DNA of 64,000 nucleotides from Pegea sp. RAD2-039 (lineage: Eukaryota > Chordata > Thaliacea > Salpida > Salpidae): the NCBI GenBank assembly GCA_034620365.1, contig JAQGEQ010000314.1, positions 310,001-374,000 of the forward strand, given 5' to 3'. The translations under genes and the position numbers were made by a program. The notes beneath the pieces are model-generated. The model was not told the origin of the DNA. It searched no databases and was given only the letters and a program-made list of their open reading frames with translations. Of the stretch, positions 14,049 to 26,310 are shown piece by piece (the first letter of the stretch is position 1; every line of letters starts with the position of its first letter).

Positions 14049-14232
14049 AAGAAGTAAACCTTTTCAGCGATTAAGTTTTACTATGTATTCTTTTAATAAT
14101 TTATTGATTTGATTGATTTTGTTCTTTAAAGGCACCAGAAAATTTAAATAATAACAAGTAAAATAACTAATTCATTTGGTAATAAGTACAAAATTCAGCT
14201 GAAAAAGTAAGAAATTTATCTTTTTATTTTTA

Positions 14233-14374
14233 GGCAATCTTACTACCATCAAGGTGGCTTTATCGTGCGCTACCTGAAAATGGAGAATTTGACATCACTT
14301 ACTTTGCGATACAAGTTTTCGAAGATTATACTTGTTTGTTGGATTTGAATAAGCTGTATAAGACATCAAGCTAA
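14233..14374 (+). other. Isolated exon-like open frame, unrecognised
   Basis: After TTTTTATTTTTAG (an acceptor-like tract) a 46-codon frame starting AILLPSRWLYRALPENG ends in TAA at 14372-14374. Its GC content is clearly above the surroundings, as in real exons here. No partner exon or family is recognised. It could be a terminal exon of an unseen + strand gene or part of a transposable element next to the LINE. Confidence 0.3.
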
Positions 14375-14589
14375 AGTTTATGTTGTTACTTATATATATG
14401 GTTACTTAGCAATCACATCCTTTTGGCTGAGCTTTGTAGGCCAAATCAGTAGATGGATGAATAAAGACACACTTCTTCTCTGCCTGTATCTCGGACTTTG
14501 ATTATATTGCTGGGTAGCTGTACTATTTGAGTCCCTCGTTCAGTGACTTATGATGATGACTATCAGGTCAATCAGGTGAATGGGTTTCT

Positions 14590-16210
14590 TTATTTATTTT
14601 TTCAATAAATGCGAAGGAGGGTGCCTGAAGAGAGCACCTCTCGCTAACACACATTCTCACAAATAACATCTATTTAGTCAAAATTATAGAAAGTAAAAGA
14701 TGCAACACATGGCATTTCGATATCATTCAAAGCATATAACAATGAACAATTACATAGAATGTTAATAATAGACAAAAGAAAAAAATACAGTTTAGAAATG
14801 ACAATGTTGGCAATATTATAACGATTCAACTTCTGCTTAAACAATACGAGTGACTTCGACTTGGCAATGCCTGATGGCAGCTGGTTCCAAGTACTAATTG
14901 TGCGGTATGAGAAAAAATTCGCTCTGATTAATGTACCAGGTGATATGAGCTTATTAAGATGTAATGTGTGTCGTCTGAGTTGATATAACTTGAGGGAAGA
15001 ACTAATAGAAAAGAAATCATCAAACTGAATGTCAATTAAACTGTGGATAATTTTAAAAATAAGAATTAAGTCGTATTTAATCCGTCGAATTTCCAAAGTA
15101 TCTATATTGAAGAAGCTGAGAGGATGTTTATAACTATCGTAATTAATATTAAGTTTACTGCATACTACTCTCGTAAATGTGTCCTGAACAGATTCGATTT
15201 TTTGATATCATCAACTTAATATGGCATCCATGCATTAACATTGTATTCAAGAATTGGATGTACGTACAATTTGAAAAGATTGATAAAAAAGCATGGATCC
15301 TTAGAATTAAAGGTCTTCATAATAAGGTAGACAAGGTTGATTGATTTTCCAACATAAACAGAAACATAATTGCGCCATTTAAAGTCAGATGATAGAGTAA
15401 TGCCAAGGTCTAGGACTGAAGATATTCGTGGAATAATAAATCCATTGATTAAATATTGGTTCAAGGAATTTGCAGTTGGTTTACGAGAAAAGTTATAAGT
15501 TCAGACTTTGTGGGCTGGATTCTGAGCTGCCAATTCGTAGACCAGTTTTATACAGTGTGTAGTGTAGTTTGAAGTTTTGAAGGATTACAAGATAATAGCT
15601 TGATATCATCTGCATACACAAACACTCTGACATCATCTACTGCTACTAATCTTCTGATGAGGTCTTTGATGAAAATTAAAAAGAGAAAGGGGCCCAGAAC
15701 CCTGAGGAACACCACTAGTGATTTGACTAGAAATAGATAACAATCTTTCTACACGAGTTTGTTGGGCTCTACCTGATAAGTGATCTTCAATCCACTGTAA
15801 GATAAAGCTGTTGATTTTTCTTTTTTTCAATACAGTAACGAGCTTAGTGTGTGGGACAGAATTAAACGCTTTAGCAAAATCGAGATATATGATGTCACAG
15901 GGAGTGTTACTTTCATAATGGGCTGTAAGCTCATTAAGAAAAGTGAGATGTTGAGTCAGGGAAGATCTCCGTTTCATAAAGCCATGTTGAACATCAGATA
16001 TTAGATGGTGCTCCATCAAATGACTGGTCATATGATTGTGAATGATATGCTCTTGAGTTCTGCAGATAGGACTGCAGGCTTTTGTCTGAGTGTACCTCCA
16101 TAGCCTTTATTTGTCTGAAGCCTTCACAGGAAAGAGCGGTATTTAAGGTGGTTGGGAAGATTTGCTCTTGTTTGCTATAGTGATAAAACACAAGTCGATG
16201 TATTCGCACA
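14590..16210 (-). mobile_element. Degenerate CR1/Jockey-type LINE with reverse transcriptase
   Basis: On the minus strand the order is: RT fingers/palm (QEHIIHNHMTSHLMEHHL, then ISDVQHGFMKRRSS and IIYLDFAKAFNSVPHTKL), GVPQGS, the YADD catalytic box (VYADDIKLLS, about 15605-15616), thumb and C-terminal tail (YVHPILEYNVNAWMP, RRIKYDLILIFKIIHSL, RANFFSYRTISTWNQLP), then the 3' UTR ending near 14590 in TAAA-type repeats. Coding is broken by frameshifts around GVPQGS and 16031, and by in-frame stops after YADD. The 5' part, including any endonuclease, is missing. It is a dead 5'-truncated copy and the longest relative of the short tails elsewhere in the window. Confidence 0.9.
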
Positions 16211-17096
16211 AATAATACAATACAAAATTTAACAACAACAAAATGTATTGAAAAAGTATATTAAATAAAAATATTAAATAAAGTCTTAAAAATGCTAATT
16301 TAAAGTATAAAATTCAGAAAAATCTAAGTTTATGCTTTGCTTAAAACAATCTGATAAGTCTATATTTTCTATGGTTTGTTTTTGGTTACTAACTAATTTG
16401 ATTTGTATAAAGAATTGTCTAAAAACTAAATAACTGAAAAATAAGATAATCTAAATTTGAATTTATTTTCATTGGTTTCTTTGTAAATATTCTTGTTTTT
16501 AACTTAAATGACTTGTTGTTGAATTCTAATATCAAATTACTTTTTAATATTTGGGTTTAAGAAGTAGTAACTATATTTGTATCATTTATGTTATTAGAAG
16601 CGAGTTAATAACAAAATTTAAATATTACTGCATTTAACAACAAAAAAAAACGAATAAAAAATCATTTGGAAAGAAAATTATTCAGTAGAATTATTAAAGA
16701 TTTACAAAAAAGAAAATGTCATCATTAAAATTAATTTTGATAAAGGTCAGTATAAACTTTGAAGAAAACATAATATTTAAATGAAAAGCCAAAAACGTCA
16801 AAGTCCATTTTGTTTAGAAGTATCAGCAATAAATGATGAAGTAAAATTCAAGAAAGAATCTGAAAGACCAGAATCAGAAATTGTAGGTCGTAGGTTTGGT
16901 GTTGAAGTTAGATGGTCAGGTTTCTTGAGATTATTCAAATTTGTAGCTCTTGCTATTAAAATATCTGAAGACTTATCCTGAAGTACAAAGATTTATTTTT
17001 AAAAATTCTAAAGTCTTTTTGTTGTATACAGCAGAATATAATTCATTTTATTTTAGAAATTAATGAGTCTTATCTGAGTCCTGTTAATTTAAATAG
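16211..17096. other. AT-rich intergenic DNA
   Basis: Lies between the LINE and the ninein-like stop codon. The open frame at 16781-16981 has no recognisable family match or splice partners, and I do not call it a gene. Confidence 0.5.
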
Positions 17097-20000
17097 TTAA
17101 TTTACTTGAGGTTGAAGCCTTGAAGTAATTTTGTTTAATGCATTTTCAATTTCTTTATTTCTTTTTTCTGCTTTTTCACGATTGTGTTTCAACTCCAAAA
17201 ATATTTCTTCAAAACGTTGCTGTTGTGATAAATTTTCTTGTTTGCTTTGCTGGAAGCAAAGATTTAGAAATCGAAGGCTTTCGTTTTGTTGCATCTGAGA
17301 TATCAAACTTTTATTTCACTTTTAAATAATTTAAAGTTTATCTTACTAGAAGAACTTCTGATTGCTTTGAGGCTTCATCTTTTTTTTGAAGTTGAATTTT
17401 TAAACGGTTAGATTCATCTTCAAGAAACTCAACTTTTGTTTTCAACTCTTTTTCAATCTAGGAAAAAAATATTAATAATTTTTTTTGGTTTATTAAAAAA
17501 TTACTTGTTTAAGTTTCGGTACTTTTTCTCGAAAATCTGAAACTTCGAGTTCAAGCTTCTTTCTGACGTTCCTTTCATTTTCAATTTCAAAATGTGAATT
17601 TTTTCGTAATGTATTAATCTAATTATCAACAAATTAGAAAAACTTCTAGAAACTATTATTTGACTTTCTACTTGTGTATCTTTAGTTATTTGAAGTATTT
17701 TTTTTCTATTTTCTTCTTCAGTCTGCAAGAATTTTTCTCCCAATTCTTTAATCTTCATTTGAAGATTTTCAACTTCTTTTACTAAATCTTCTTTTTCAGT
17801 ATCTTCTTTCTCTATTTGATTTCTGTAGTGTCTAGAATCGAATAAAAAAAAAATACTTTTTGATTTCAGAAAAAGAAACATTTAAAGATTCTTTTTGAAC
17901 TAAAACAAGAATTACTTAATTATAAAACGCCACAAACGTTTTTTATCTTTTTTTTAGATTATAAAACCACTCAATAATTAAACTTGAAACGTTTTAATTG
18001 ATTTTTAATTTAATTTTAATTTAATTTAATTCAAGTAAATAATCTTTATAATATTTAAATCAAAACAAAATAACTGAAATTTAGATGTAAATACTAATAT
18101 ATAAAACAACAAAAAATAGAATATTAGTTTATAATTACAATAATATTTTCTAGCTTTTCAACAGTATGAGTTTATTTTCTTAATTGTTAATTTCTTAGTT
18201 GTTAATAAATCTCTAATTAAATAAACAAATAATAATTATAATTTTTTGTTTAGAACTTTAATGTATCGATAATAAATAAAAATATCAAAAATAACCTAAA
18301 CTATTTTTGTAAATTGAAAGTTTAATAAAACATTCTTTTTGAATTAACAAAAACTTTGAAAATTTAATAAAAAAAACTAAATAGTTTTGGTATCAAAGAA
18401 CTGAACAAACTTAATTCCATTTCTATAAAGAGTACAGATAGCTTGATGGATTTTATTACTACTTAGTTCCTGTTCAATTGATTCAGAAAAAGCTTCTATA
18501 CTGAACTGTTCATCTAAAAACCAATTTATAGATTTAATAAATAATATCAAAATGACTTTTACTTGGATTAATTCCTAATTTTTCAATTATTTCTTCACAA
18601 TTTTCGATTCCTTCATCATTCCAAATTGATATCAATCTATCTGCTCTAACATGTCTGCAAAATCATTATTATTATTTTGTTTTTTTTTATTTCAATCAAA
18701 TAAACCTTTCATCATCATCTGTAAGGAAATGTAATGGAAGTTCGAATAACTTTCTTTTATAGACAGGATGGTAATAAGGTAATGAAACCCCTGATCTTCC
18801 TTTAGAGCTTAAATGACTTCTTTTTTGATTTTTATGTCTTCGTCTTTGTAGTCTAGGACCCGTATAAGATTGAGGAGAGATCAAGTCCGCAGCATCACTA
18901 GGATCAAATGTCTGGATGCTTCTCAGATTTTTGTCTGTTTAGTCAGAAAATAATTAAAATGAATTTGAATGATTTAACAGAAGATTATTGTAGCGCATAC
19001 GTAAATTTAATCTGTTAATTAAGATTCACCTTTTTTTTCACAAATCTTATCATCAGATTGCTTTGTATCTTCCGCAAAATAATCCTCATTATTTGCAAAT
19101 GAACTTTCATATTTATCTTTAACAGAACTTGAATAAGCAGGAATTTGTTGAGCAAAGTCGCTAAAGCAGATTAAACCATCATCATCATTATCTAACATAT
19201 CAAACAGTTGATACAAATCACTTTTACTGCTATTAAGTGATAAAGCATGATATAGTTGCTGTAATTGCTCAACGTCGATTGGTTCATTCAAATCTCCTAC
19301 TACTTGTTCCCAAATAGTACTTAGTGCTTGGCGAGGATTTATATTTTCTTCATTTAGTTTGGAGTTAGTCTCATATTCGGGGATTACCCTAAACGTAGAA
19401 AGTTTTAGATTATTTTATATTTCAGATTTGTGTCTTGACCAATTATCTCCATCAGCTTGGGTTATAAGCTCCTCATCTATTCTTTTTTTACTTTTAGATT
19501 TTCTATTATCTTCGTTTTCCATCAATTTTTTCGATTCTTTTCTGACAAAAATTAAACCTTAGAATGTAAGTATCTTTAAAAACTTAATTTAAAAATATTT
19601 TCTAAATTTTAAAACTAACAAAACTTTAAAAAATCAAATATATATAAATTTAGCTAAAAAACAAAGCTAATAATTAAGAAATTCTTTCTTTTTATATATA
19701 AATCACTTTTATTTTCATTAATTTAACTCGATTTTGAATTCATTTCTTTAATAAAAATGTAAAAAAACATGAAGCTAACACTTACAGTATTATTTAAAAA
19801 ATTAAGCTTTGCAACAAAATCAAAGAATATTTGACTATTAATACAGAATTTCCTTTTTTCAAACCTTTTTTTCAAATTGTTAGCTTCCTCTACTTTCGAT
19901 TTCCTTCCATATTTTCTTGTTCTAGATCTTCTGATGTCTTTTGAGCTACGATACTTCTCACTGTCACCTAGTGTAGAGTATTTCTTTTCACTAGTTTTCC

Positions 20001-20657
20001 GAAAACTATTTACAAAATCCTGAGCACTTTCTTCAATATGCTCATCTATTGGTTCATTAACTTCATAGTTAAATTGATTTGTGACGTCATCAGCTCCTAG
20101 GTCCCCGGACAGTAGTTTTAAAAGCCCAGATTTGAAGTTCTGGTAGTTTACTGTGGTTCGATTTTGAAACAAATTCTGGCTGAGTGAATCATAATCTTTT
20201 TGCTTTTGAAAAATAATATTCGTCAATAATTTATATTTTAAAAAATAAGTTTTTGATAATTTTAATTATTATTTAAAAGCTTGTGTTCAGTCTTTAATCT
20301 AATTATTAAAAAGTTTAAAAGATCATGAATAAACCTAAAAAAGTTTGATGGGTTTTAAAGAGCACAGCTAAAAAGTTTATCTTTTTTAACAATTAGTTTT
20401 TAGAAAACAAATACTATTAAAAAACCATTACAATTTTATGATTAAGATTTTGATGAAACTGTAATTATATTTCAATCATTAAAGTTAGTATCTCATTAAC
20501 AAGTTTACTTAAGACACTAATTTAAAACAAATCTACTTACCTCTAAATTTAATTCAAAACATAAATTACGAAATTCTACACAAGATAAGAACCCTGTTTC
20601 TCCAATATCACATGAGTTAAAGAACGATTTTAAGAGTGTTTCATATTGTTCATCCAT
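17097..20657 (-). CDS. NINL: Ninein / ninein-like family centrosomal protein, short form
   Basis: Eleven exons keep frame: 20541-20657, 19865-20202, 19440-19541, 19030-19388, 18706-18934, 18563-18654, 18411-18513, 17654-17831, 17505-17618, 17347-17457 and 17097-17294, giving about 646 residues. The N-terminal half matches NIN/NINL in order: a degenerate EF-hand (CDIGETGFLSCVEF), VNYQNFKSGLLKLLSG, a basic linker, EF-hand DNDDDGLICFSDF with Asp at 1, 3 and 5, and RLISIWNDEGIENCEEII followed by SSNKIHQA. The C-terminal third is coiled coil (KEDLVKEVENLQMKIKEL and similar). Family members anchor microtubules at centrosomes and basal bodies and are much longer (well over 1,000 residues in human). 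Here the coiled coil ends at TAA 17097. I cannot decide between the NIN and NINL orthologs. Confidence 0.8.
19637..19797 (+). repeat. Copy B of a duplicated segment, in ninein-like intron
   Basis: Same-orientation copy of 13860-14048, lying inside the intron between ninein-like exons 2 and 3 (19542-19864). It lacks about 32 bp present in copy A. Confidence 0.75.
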
Positions 20658-22974
20658 AACAGCCTAAGCTAAAATAAACTTATCATATTCACAAAGAATT
20701 AAACTTAAATAATTTGATAACTGTAAAGCAATGATTATAAAATATTTTAAAGAAATAATTATTTCGTTTATTTAATTCAACAACTAAAAATCTGCTAATA
20801 AATGTTGGTCAAAAGTATTTAAATTATCAAAAAAAAAATGCATATAAAGTTTTAATGGTTAATGATTAATCATATGTTTCAATGGTAAGCTTGATGCACA
20901 TAAATTATATCTTAAATAAAAAAACAAAGAAGTATGAATTCAAATCACATTTTTAACTTGTAAGAACAAAACTACATTATTTCAATTAAAAACTGTTATT
21001 TGATTTTTGCTTATCAAAGGTAAAGATAAAAAAACAACCACCGTAAACGCTGATACACTTAAAGTAAACTAACTAAACATATATTGATAAGATAACAATT
21101 TTTTTTCAATTATCTATAATTGTTTTCAATCTAGATAATGATTAAAGAATTATTATTGAAAAGCTCACTATAAGTATATTCCAAACATCTGTATTTGGAA
21201 TAAATGAAACATAAAGCATAGCTTCTCCGCAAAAATGTAACAAAAATTTTTAAAAAGTATAAATAAGTTATTTGCTACAACACTTTCTCTTAAAAATTTT
21301 TACAACAGAATTTGATTAACTAGCTAGCAACAAAAGATCAAGTGCACAGAAAACTTTAGTGTAAATACAGGAAAAACCTTAGAATGAATCTACTGTTGTT
21401 TCTTTCGCGTCTTATAAAGCTTGGTAAACACAAGGTCAATATTTATTTCTTTATTCATTTCTTTAATAAGCTTTCTAAGTCTTTTTTTAGCAAACAAACT
21501 AACAACAAAAGAATTTGATAAATAAAGTAGGAAGATTTTTTAAAAAGTTTTCACATTTTTTAAATTGGAAAACTTATTTACTACAAACAGTTTCAATTTC
21601 CAAAAAAGTTATTTTAAAACTAAAATAGTACTAAAAGTATTTTTATATCTTATTAAAACTTATTTGAAACTAAATAATTGATTCTACATCTACAATCGAA
21701 TTAAAAAACAATTTCTAATATATCTGATTTATTCTGTATGATACTAATTGAAAAAAAAACTTTTTTAAACATCATTGTACAAAACAACAAAATCTACAAC
21801 ACGTGTTTAATATGTGCCAACAAGTATTTCGATTTGTCTATTTCAAAGTTTTGAAGAGACTTAACTTATCCACTTGGTAGTCAATGAAGTGAATAATTTT
21901 AAGTGGGTTTTTTCAGTACTATATATTTGTTTGTAGCTATACATTTTGAGTTCTTTGATATCCTACTAAAATAAAGCATAAAAATCTTTAAAAAGTTTTA
22001 TTAATTTCTTCTTAAAAATATTTACAATATATCCTCATATATAAAGTAACTTTGTCAGTAATCTGATTTCTGAAAATCTTATAAATTGTTTATTTGGTTT
22101 TATCGTTTTGGTTTCGATTCATAAAAGTGGTAAGCAAATAATTGTTTTAAAACTATATCTCTATAACTTTACATATCAAACAGTTTAAACTACTTATGAT
22201 CTGTTTTAAAGATTTTACGAAATTAAATTTAATCTTAAAAACTCTTTTATTTTAACTACTTTCAACATGAAATTTAACAGGATTCTAATTTGTTCGTTCA
22301 ATTTTTGGATAAAATTACTAAAAGTAATTTACAAATTTACTGAAGGCTATTTTAAGTTTAATAGTTCAGAAAAAAATTAGATTGAATTTTCTTAATTACT
22401 ATTTTAATTAAAACTTAAAGTACTTACTTTATAATAGAGCTTTTGCTATTCATTCAAAAAGCTTTTATTTAAATTTTAATTAGTTGCTTTTCTTATTATT
22501 ACTTAAATGTAAAAGTTAAAGTATTTTATTGAAAGTTATACTAAAAGTTTAATTATTCAAACTATTTTTAACAAAACTATTTCCAAATTAATTCAGGTGT
22601 TTTTGATTAAATGAAAGTATGAATTGATATTTTTATATTATATATCTTCAAAAAGCGGTTTTTTAAAACACAATAATTCGTCTTATTGAGTAGAATTTCT
22701 TATAAATTCTCAACAAGTAAAGTTTACAGGAAGTATTTATAAATGATGACAGATTGTATGAGTAAATAAATGATAATATTTATTAACAAATATTGTACAA
22801 ACTCTAGTTAAAACAAATCAATCATTCATATATTTACAAATAGCTCAAGTAAGATAGGTTTGAACTCACAGCTGTAAACTTGAAGCACAACTTATAGAAT
22901 TATATAAATAAGTTTTAAAATTGTCTACTTTAGTAATTATAAAACATCTTGGATTACTTTTATTGATTTTTGGT
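20658..22974. other. AT-rich intergenic DNA
   Basis: Contains the presumed promoter of the ninein-like gene at its left end and the GST 3' flank at its right end. No gene, RNA or repeat family is recognised. Confidence 0.5.
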
Positions 22975-23637
22975 TTATTCTGGTCCACTCCATCTAGCAT
23001 ATTTGTTGTTACAACGATTTTGAAGAAACCTGTCTGACTTCCTATATGTATCAATTTGTTTTTGACTCATAAATGATTTTAAATATTCATCTACATTAGG
23101 ATAATCTTTAAAGACTTCTGCATCCATTAGTTTGATTTGATCAAGAATTTCTGCAAATGCGAAATCCACGTGAGTTATTTGTTCACCTACAAGCCATTTA
23201 TTTGAAGCTAAAAGTTGTTCAAATTTTTTCATAGAATTTGGAAGATTTCGAAAAAATTCTTTTTTATTATCTTCAAAATCAGGAAGGTAACACATCATAA
23301 CAAATGAAAAACGGAAATCTTGAACTAAACCTTCCATTTGATCAGTTAAAGCAGCTTCTTTTAAATTTACTAACATCAAATGATACCTACGAGCTATATG
23401 ACGCATAATAGCCCAGCTTTCGCTTATTTGAACTTTATCATCGATATAATAAGGAAGATTAGGAAAATCTAATCCCAGACTATTCTTCACATCATCCCAT
23501 GATCTTCTGCTAAATTCTGGCGCCTCACCAACAACATAACGTTTTTCTTCATATTCTACATCAAGATATTCTAGCATTAATCTGATAGGCTCAGCAAGAC
23601 CTCTTATGCTCCAATAAGCTAGCAAGGGTTTCATCAA
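22975..23637 (-). CDS. Glutathione S-transferase, mu class
   Basis: A single uninterrupted frame of 220 codons. The N-terminal thioredoxin-like domain has the mu-type start LAYWSIRGLAEPIRLMLEYL with the catalytic Tyr, the segment LDFPNLPYYIDDKVQISES (cis-Pro and glutathione-binding residues) and AIMRHIARRYHL. The all-helical C-terminal domain follows, with LVGEQITHVDFAFAEILD (the N-capping/hydrophobic staple region) and a mu-like end, RFLQNRCNNKYARWSG. It is a cytosolic enzyme conjugating glutathione to electrophiles. Length is normal and the key residues are present, so it is probably active. Unlike every other protein gene here it has no intron. The start could be Met1 or Met2. Confidence 0.93.
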   Translation of the reverse strand: MMKPLLAYWSIRGLAEPIRLMLEYLDVEYEEKRYVVGEAPEFSRRSWDDVKNSLGLDFPNLPYYIDDKVQISESWAIMRHIARRYHLMLVNLKEAALTDQMEGLVQDFRFSFVMMCYLPDFEDNKKEFFRNLPNSMKKFEQLLASNKWLVGEQITHVDFAFAEILDQIKLMDAEVFKDYPNVDEYLKSFMSQKQIDTYRKSDRFLQNRCNNKYARWSGPE

Positions 23638-24965
23638 AGACTTAGAAAATAAGATCTGTTTATTGTGAATAATTTTTGTTTAATTTTTTTTATCAAATGT
23701 CGTTTATTTAGTTGTCAGTTATAAATAAACAAGATGAAATTAGCTGTCAATTAAAGTTAAACATATGCTTTCGTTGTTTCTGAGAATTCTTAGGTTTTAT
23801 TATATATCATATATATTAATTTTAAAGTTTTATTTATTAAACTTTAAACACATTAAATGTTGCTAGATTATAAAAGAATGTGTTTTACAAATTTGCAATA
23901 ATTTGTTATATGATTCGAAATCCTTCTAAATAATAATTTTTAATAACTTGATGATTAAAAATGGATTATTTATATAATTAAGCTTGAATAATTTTGACTA
24001 AAACACCAGATACCGCTCAACTATTACTTATCATAACCAATAAACCTGTAGGTAAAGTTAAAAATATTGTAAAATAGCTGATATAAGTAACTTCAAATGT
24101 TTAGTTCAATTAATCTGTTAGTTTTTTTTAATTATTTTGTTCTTTTAAATGATTGCTTAAATAAGAGATCACCAAAACCTAAAATGCATGTTCAACTCCA
24201 AAAAAATCATTATTACAATTTAAAAAAACATTCTTGCTATTTGGAACAAAGTATCTTTATACAAGAGTAGACGCTAGTTTTTTAAAAGATATTTATTTTT
24301 ATTAGAATTAAAAATAAACTATTTAAAGTAATGTTCAAAATAATAAAAATCTTTCTTAAATAATTGTTTACTTATTAGTAGATGGCTCACAATATCTGCC
24401 TGTGGACTCATAAAAGCTTACAATCCTGTTTTGATTAAACTTTTTTAAGCTATCATAACAACTGTCATACCTTAAAACCAAAGTTTTAGTATTTTGGTTT
24501 TATGGTTTGAAAAAGTTTACTGTTTTAATTCTCCCATAATATTTAATTCTTATCTGGCTTTATATATTTACTCAATTACAAAAATTTCTAGTGTAGATTT
24601 TGATTAAACAAACAAGAACACAAAAAAATAAATATTTGTTTACAAAGTTATTCAATAACTGAAAATGGAGATTTATTTAAAAACAGATTTTGATTTATTT
24701 CTAAAATATAACATCTAAAATAATTTCCTTTTATAAAAAGAGCTAGAAATATAAAAAAGATTTATTTTGATGTAAAATTTTCATATCTATTTCTTGTTAA
24801 AAGTCTCAACATTATCAGATATTTTTACAAATTTTTACGACCAACATAAAACTTACATAAACTTTAATAAAAGCCAATAAAACAAACATTCAAACTTGAC
24901 TTGTTATTATAAGCAGTGATACCAGTTTTATTTCTACCAAATAACTATAAAAATATTTTAAATCA
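23638..24965. other. AT-rich intergenic DNA
   Basis: GST 5' flank on the left and Ly6-gene 3' flank on the right. No other feature is recognised. Confidence 0.5.
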
Positions 24966-25582
24966 TTAAAAAGTATTCATAATAAAAATAATAACCACAC
25001 TTAAAGATGATCTTATATAAAAAGTATAAATATTAATAGTTGATGAAGATACATTGTAAATACTTTTGAAATTACAATTTTTAGTTTGGCAACACTGAGT
25101 ACAAGTTTGGCGAATGATACCAAGGCCTTGGTAATTACATCTTTCTAAACAAGAAGATGCACAACCGCGTTCTACTGAAAGCAAACTCAGCTTTCGAACT
25201 GTTGTTAACTGGAAAAAATGAGTTTATTAATAAAAAATTTAATGAAAGCTTTGTTCAATCTAATATTTTAAAGATTTAAGTAAATTTAAATTAATAATTT
25301 GAAAATATTGGAATGAATTATCAAAATAAATAGATAAAAAATTACTCGACAAAAAGTCTGTGATTCAGAACAAGTTTGAACTAGTTCAGAAAAATTTGAA
25401 ACATCGATTTGACATTTATTAAACTGAAACACTTTTTTGTTTTGGTAGCGACAAGAAAAACATGAAATCTTTCCTTCTACTGTTAAAAAAATCAATTTAA
25501 GCAACAAAATAATTTCATTTCAAATCTTACTTGAGAAAAAAAATGAAATTAAAACCAAAATTTTTATTATAAATCTGTTCAT
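24966..25582 (-). CDS. Small Ly6/uPAR (three-finger) GPI-type surface protein
   Basis: Three exons keep frame (25531-25582, 25346-25479, 24966-25208) and encode about 142 residues. The start MNRFIIKILVLISFFFS is a typical signal peptide. The mature part begins ISCFSC, has a Cys-rich core of about 75-80 residues with spaced Cys including CASSC and CTQCC, and closes with KNCN. Paired Cys at the start and a CC...CN finish are the hallmarks of Ly6/uPAR three-finger domains. After NVSSST the chain ends in a hydrophobic tail, as expected for GPI-anchor attachment. The first intron follows the signal peptide, the usual place in this family. The partner is unknown, since Ly6 sequences diverge quickly. 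Confidence 0.85.
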
Positions 25583-26230
25583 GTTTCAAAGATATTTTTT
25601 TTAATCCTAAAGTAGGAAATAAAATGAACCGAAAAAACTCAATAAGCTTTTTAATAAATCCTAGAAATCGATTTTAATCTTTATTTAATCATTGACTAGT
25701 TTATCGATATAAGAAAAATTTCAAAGACCCAAAAAACCTTTTAAGATTTCAAATTTATTTAAAAAATTTTAGTGGAATTTTATTATATTTAATTTTAAAT
25801 TTATTTTCCATTAATATTGAAGAACTTATAAAAATATTCTTTTTAAATTTTTAATATAAGATTATAAATTTAGAAATTGTTTGAGTTTATTAATAAATAA
25901 ATAATCATAGTAAAAAATGACACAAAATTTAAGCAACTGATTTTTCTTCATTTTAAAAACCTTATTCAAAAAGATTTTTATTTTAATCTTTTGCTCAAAC
26001 ATGTTTAACTTAATAAAAAATTCTTCAAAACCAAATAAAAATCATTAGCAATTAAAATTTTGCAAATTGATACTTATCTACAAACAGTAGGACATACTTC
26101 AATTTTATAGGGTATTGATTTTAATAGAGAAGTATTTTGATTTAATTTTAACATTGTTGTTTTTCTGATTAAAAGATTAAGTTCAAAAAAATGTTTTTTT
26201 AATTTCGAATTTTCAAAAAAAGCAGAAAAC

Positions 26231-26236
26231 AAAAAA
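26231..26236 (-). terminator. Pol III T-run terminator of tRNA-Met
   Basis: Six T residues on the minus strand, immediately 3' of the discriminator base. Confidence 0.7.
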
Positions 26237-26238
26237 GT

Positions 26239-26310
26239 GCCTCGAGTGAGGATCGAACTCACGACCTTGAGATTATGAGACTCACGCGCTGCCTACTGCG
26301 CTATCGAGGC
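26239..26310 (-). tRNA. tRNA-Met (CAT), elongator type
   Basis: The minus strand folds into a full cloverleaf: acceptor GCCTCGA paired with TCGAGGC, D-arm GCGC..GCGC, anticodon loop CTCATAA (anticodon CAT) and T-arm GTGAG-TTCGATC-CTCAC. The discriminator A is at 26238. The anticodon arm TGAGTCTCATAATCTCA is of the eukaryotic elongator Met type. A-box and B-box (GTTCGATCC) are intact and a T-run follows. There is no intron. Confidence 0.95.
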
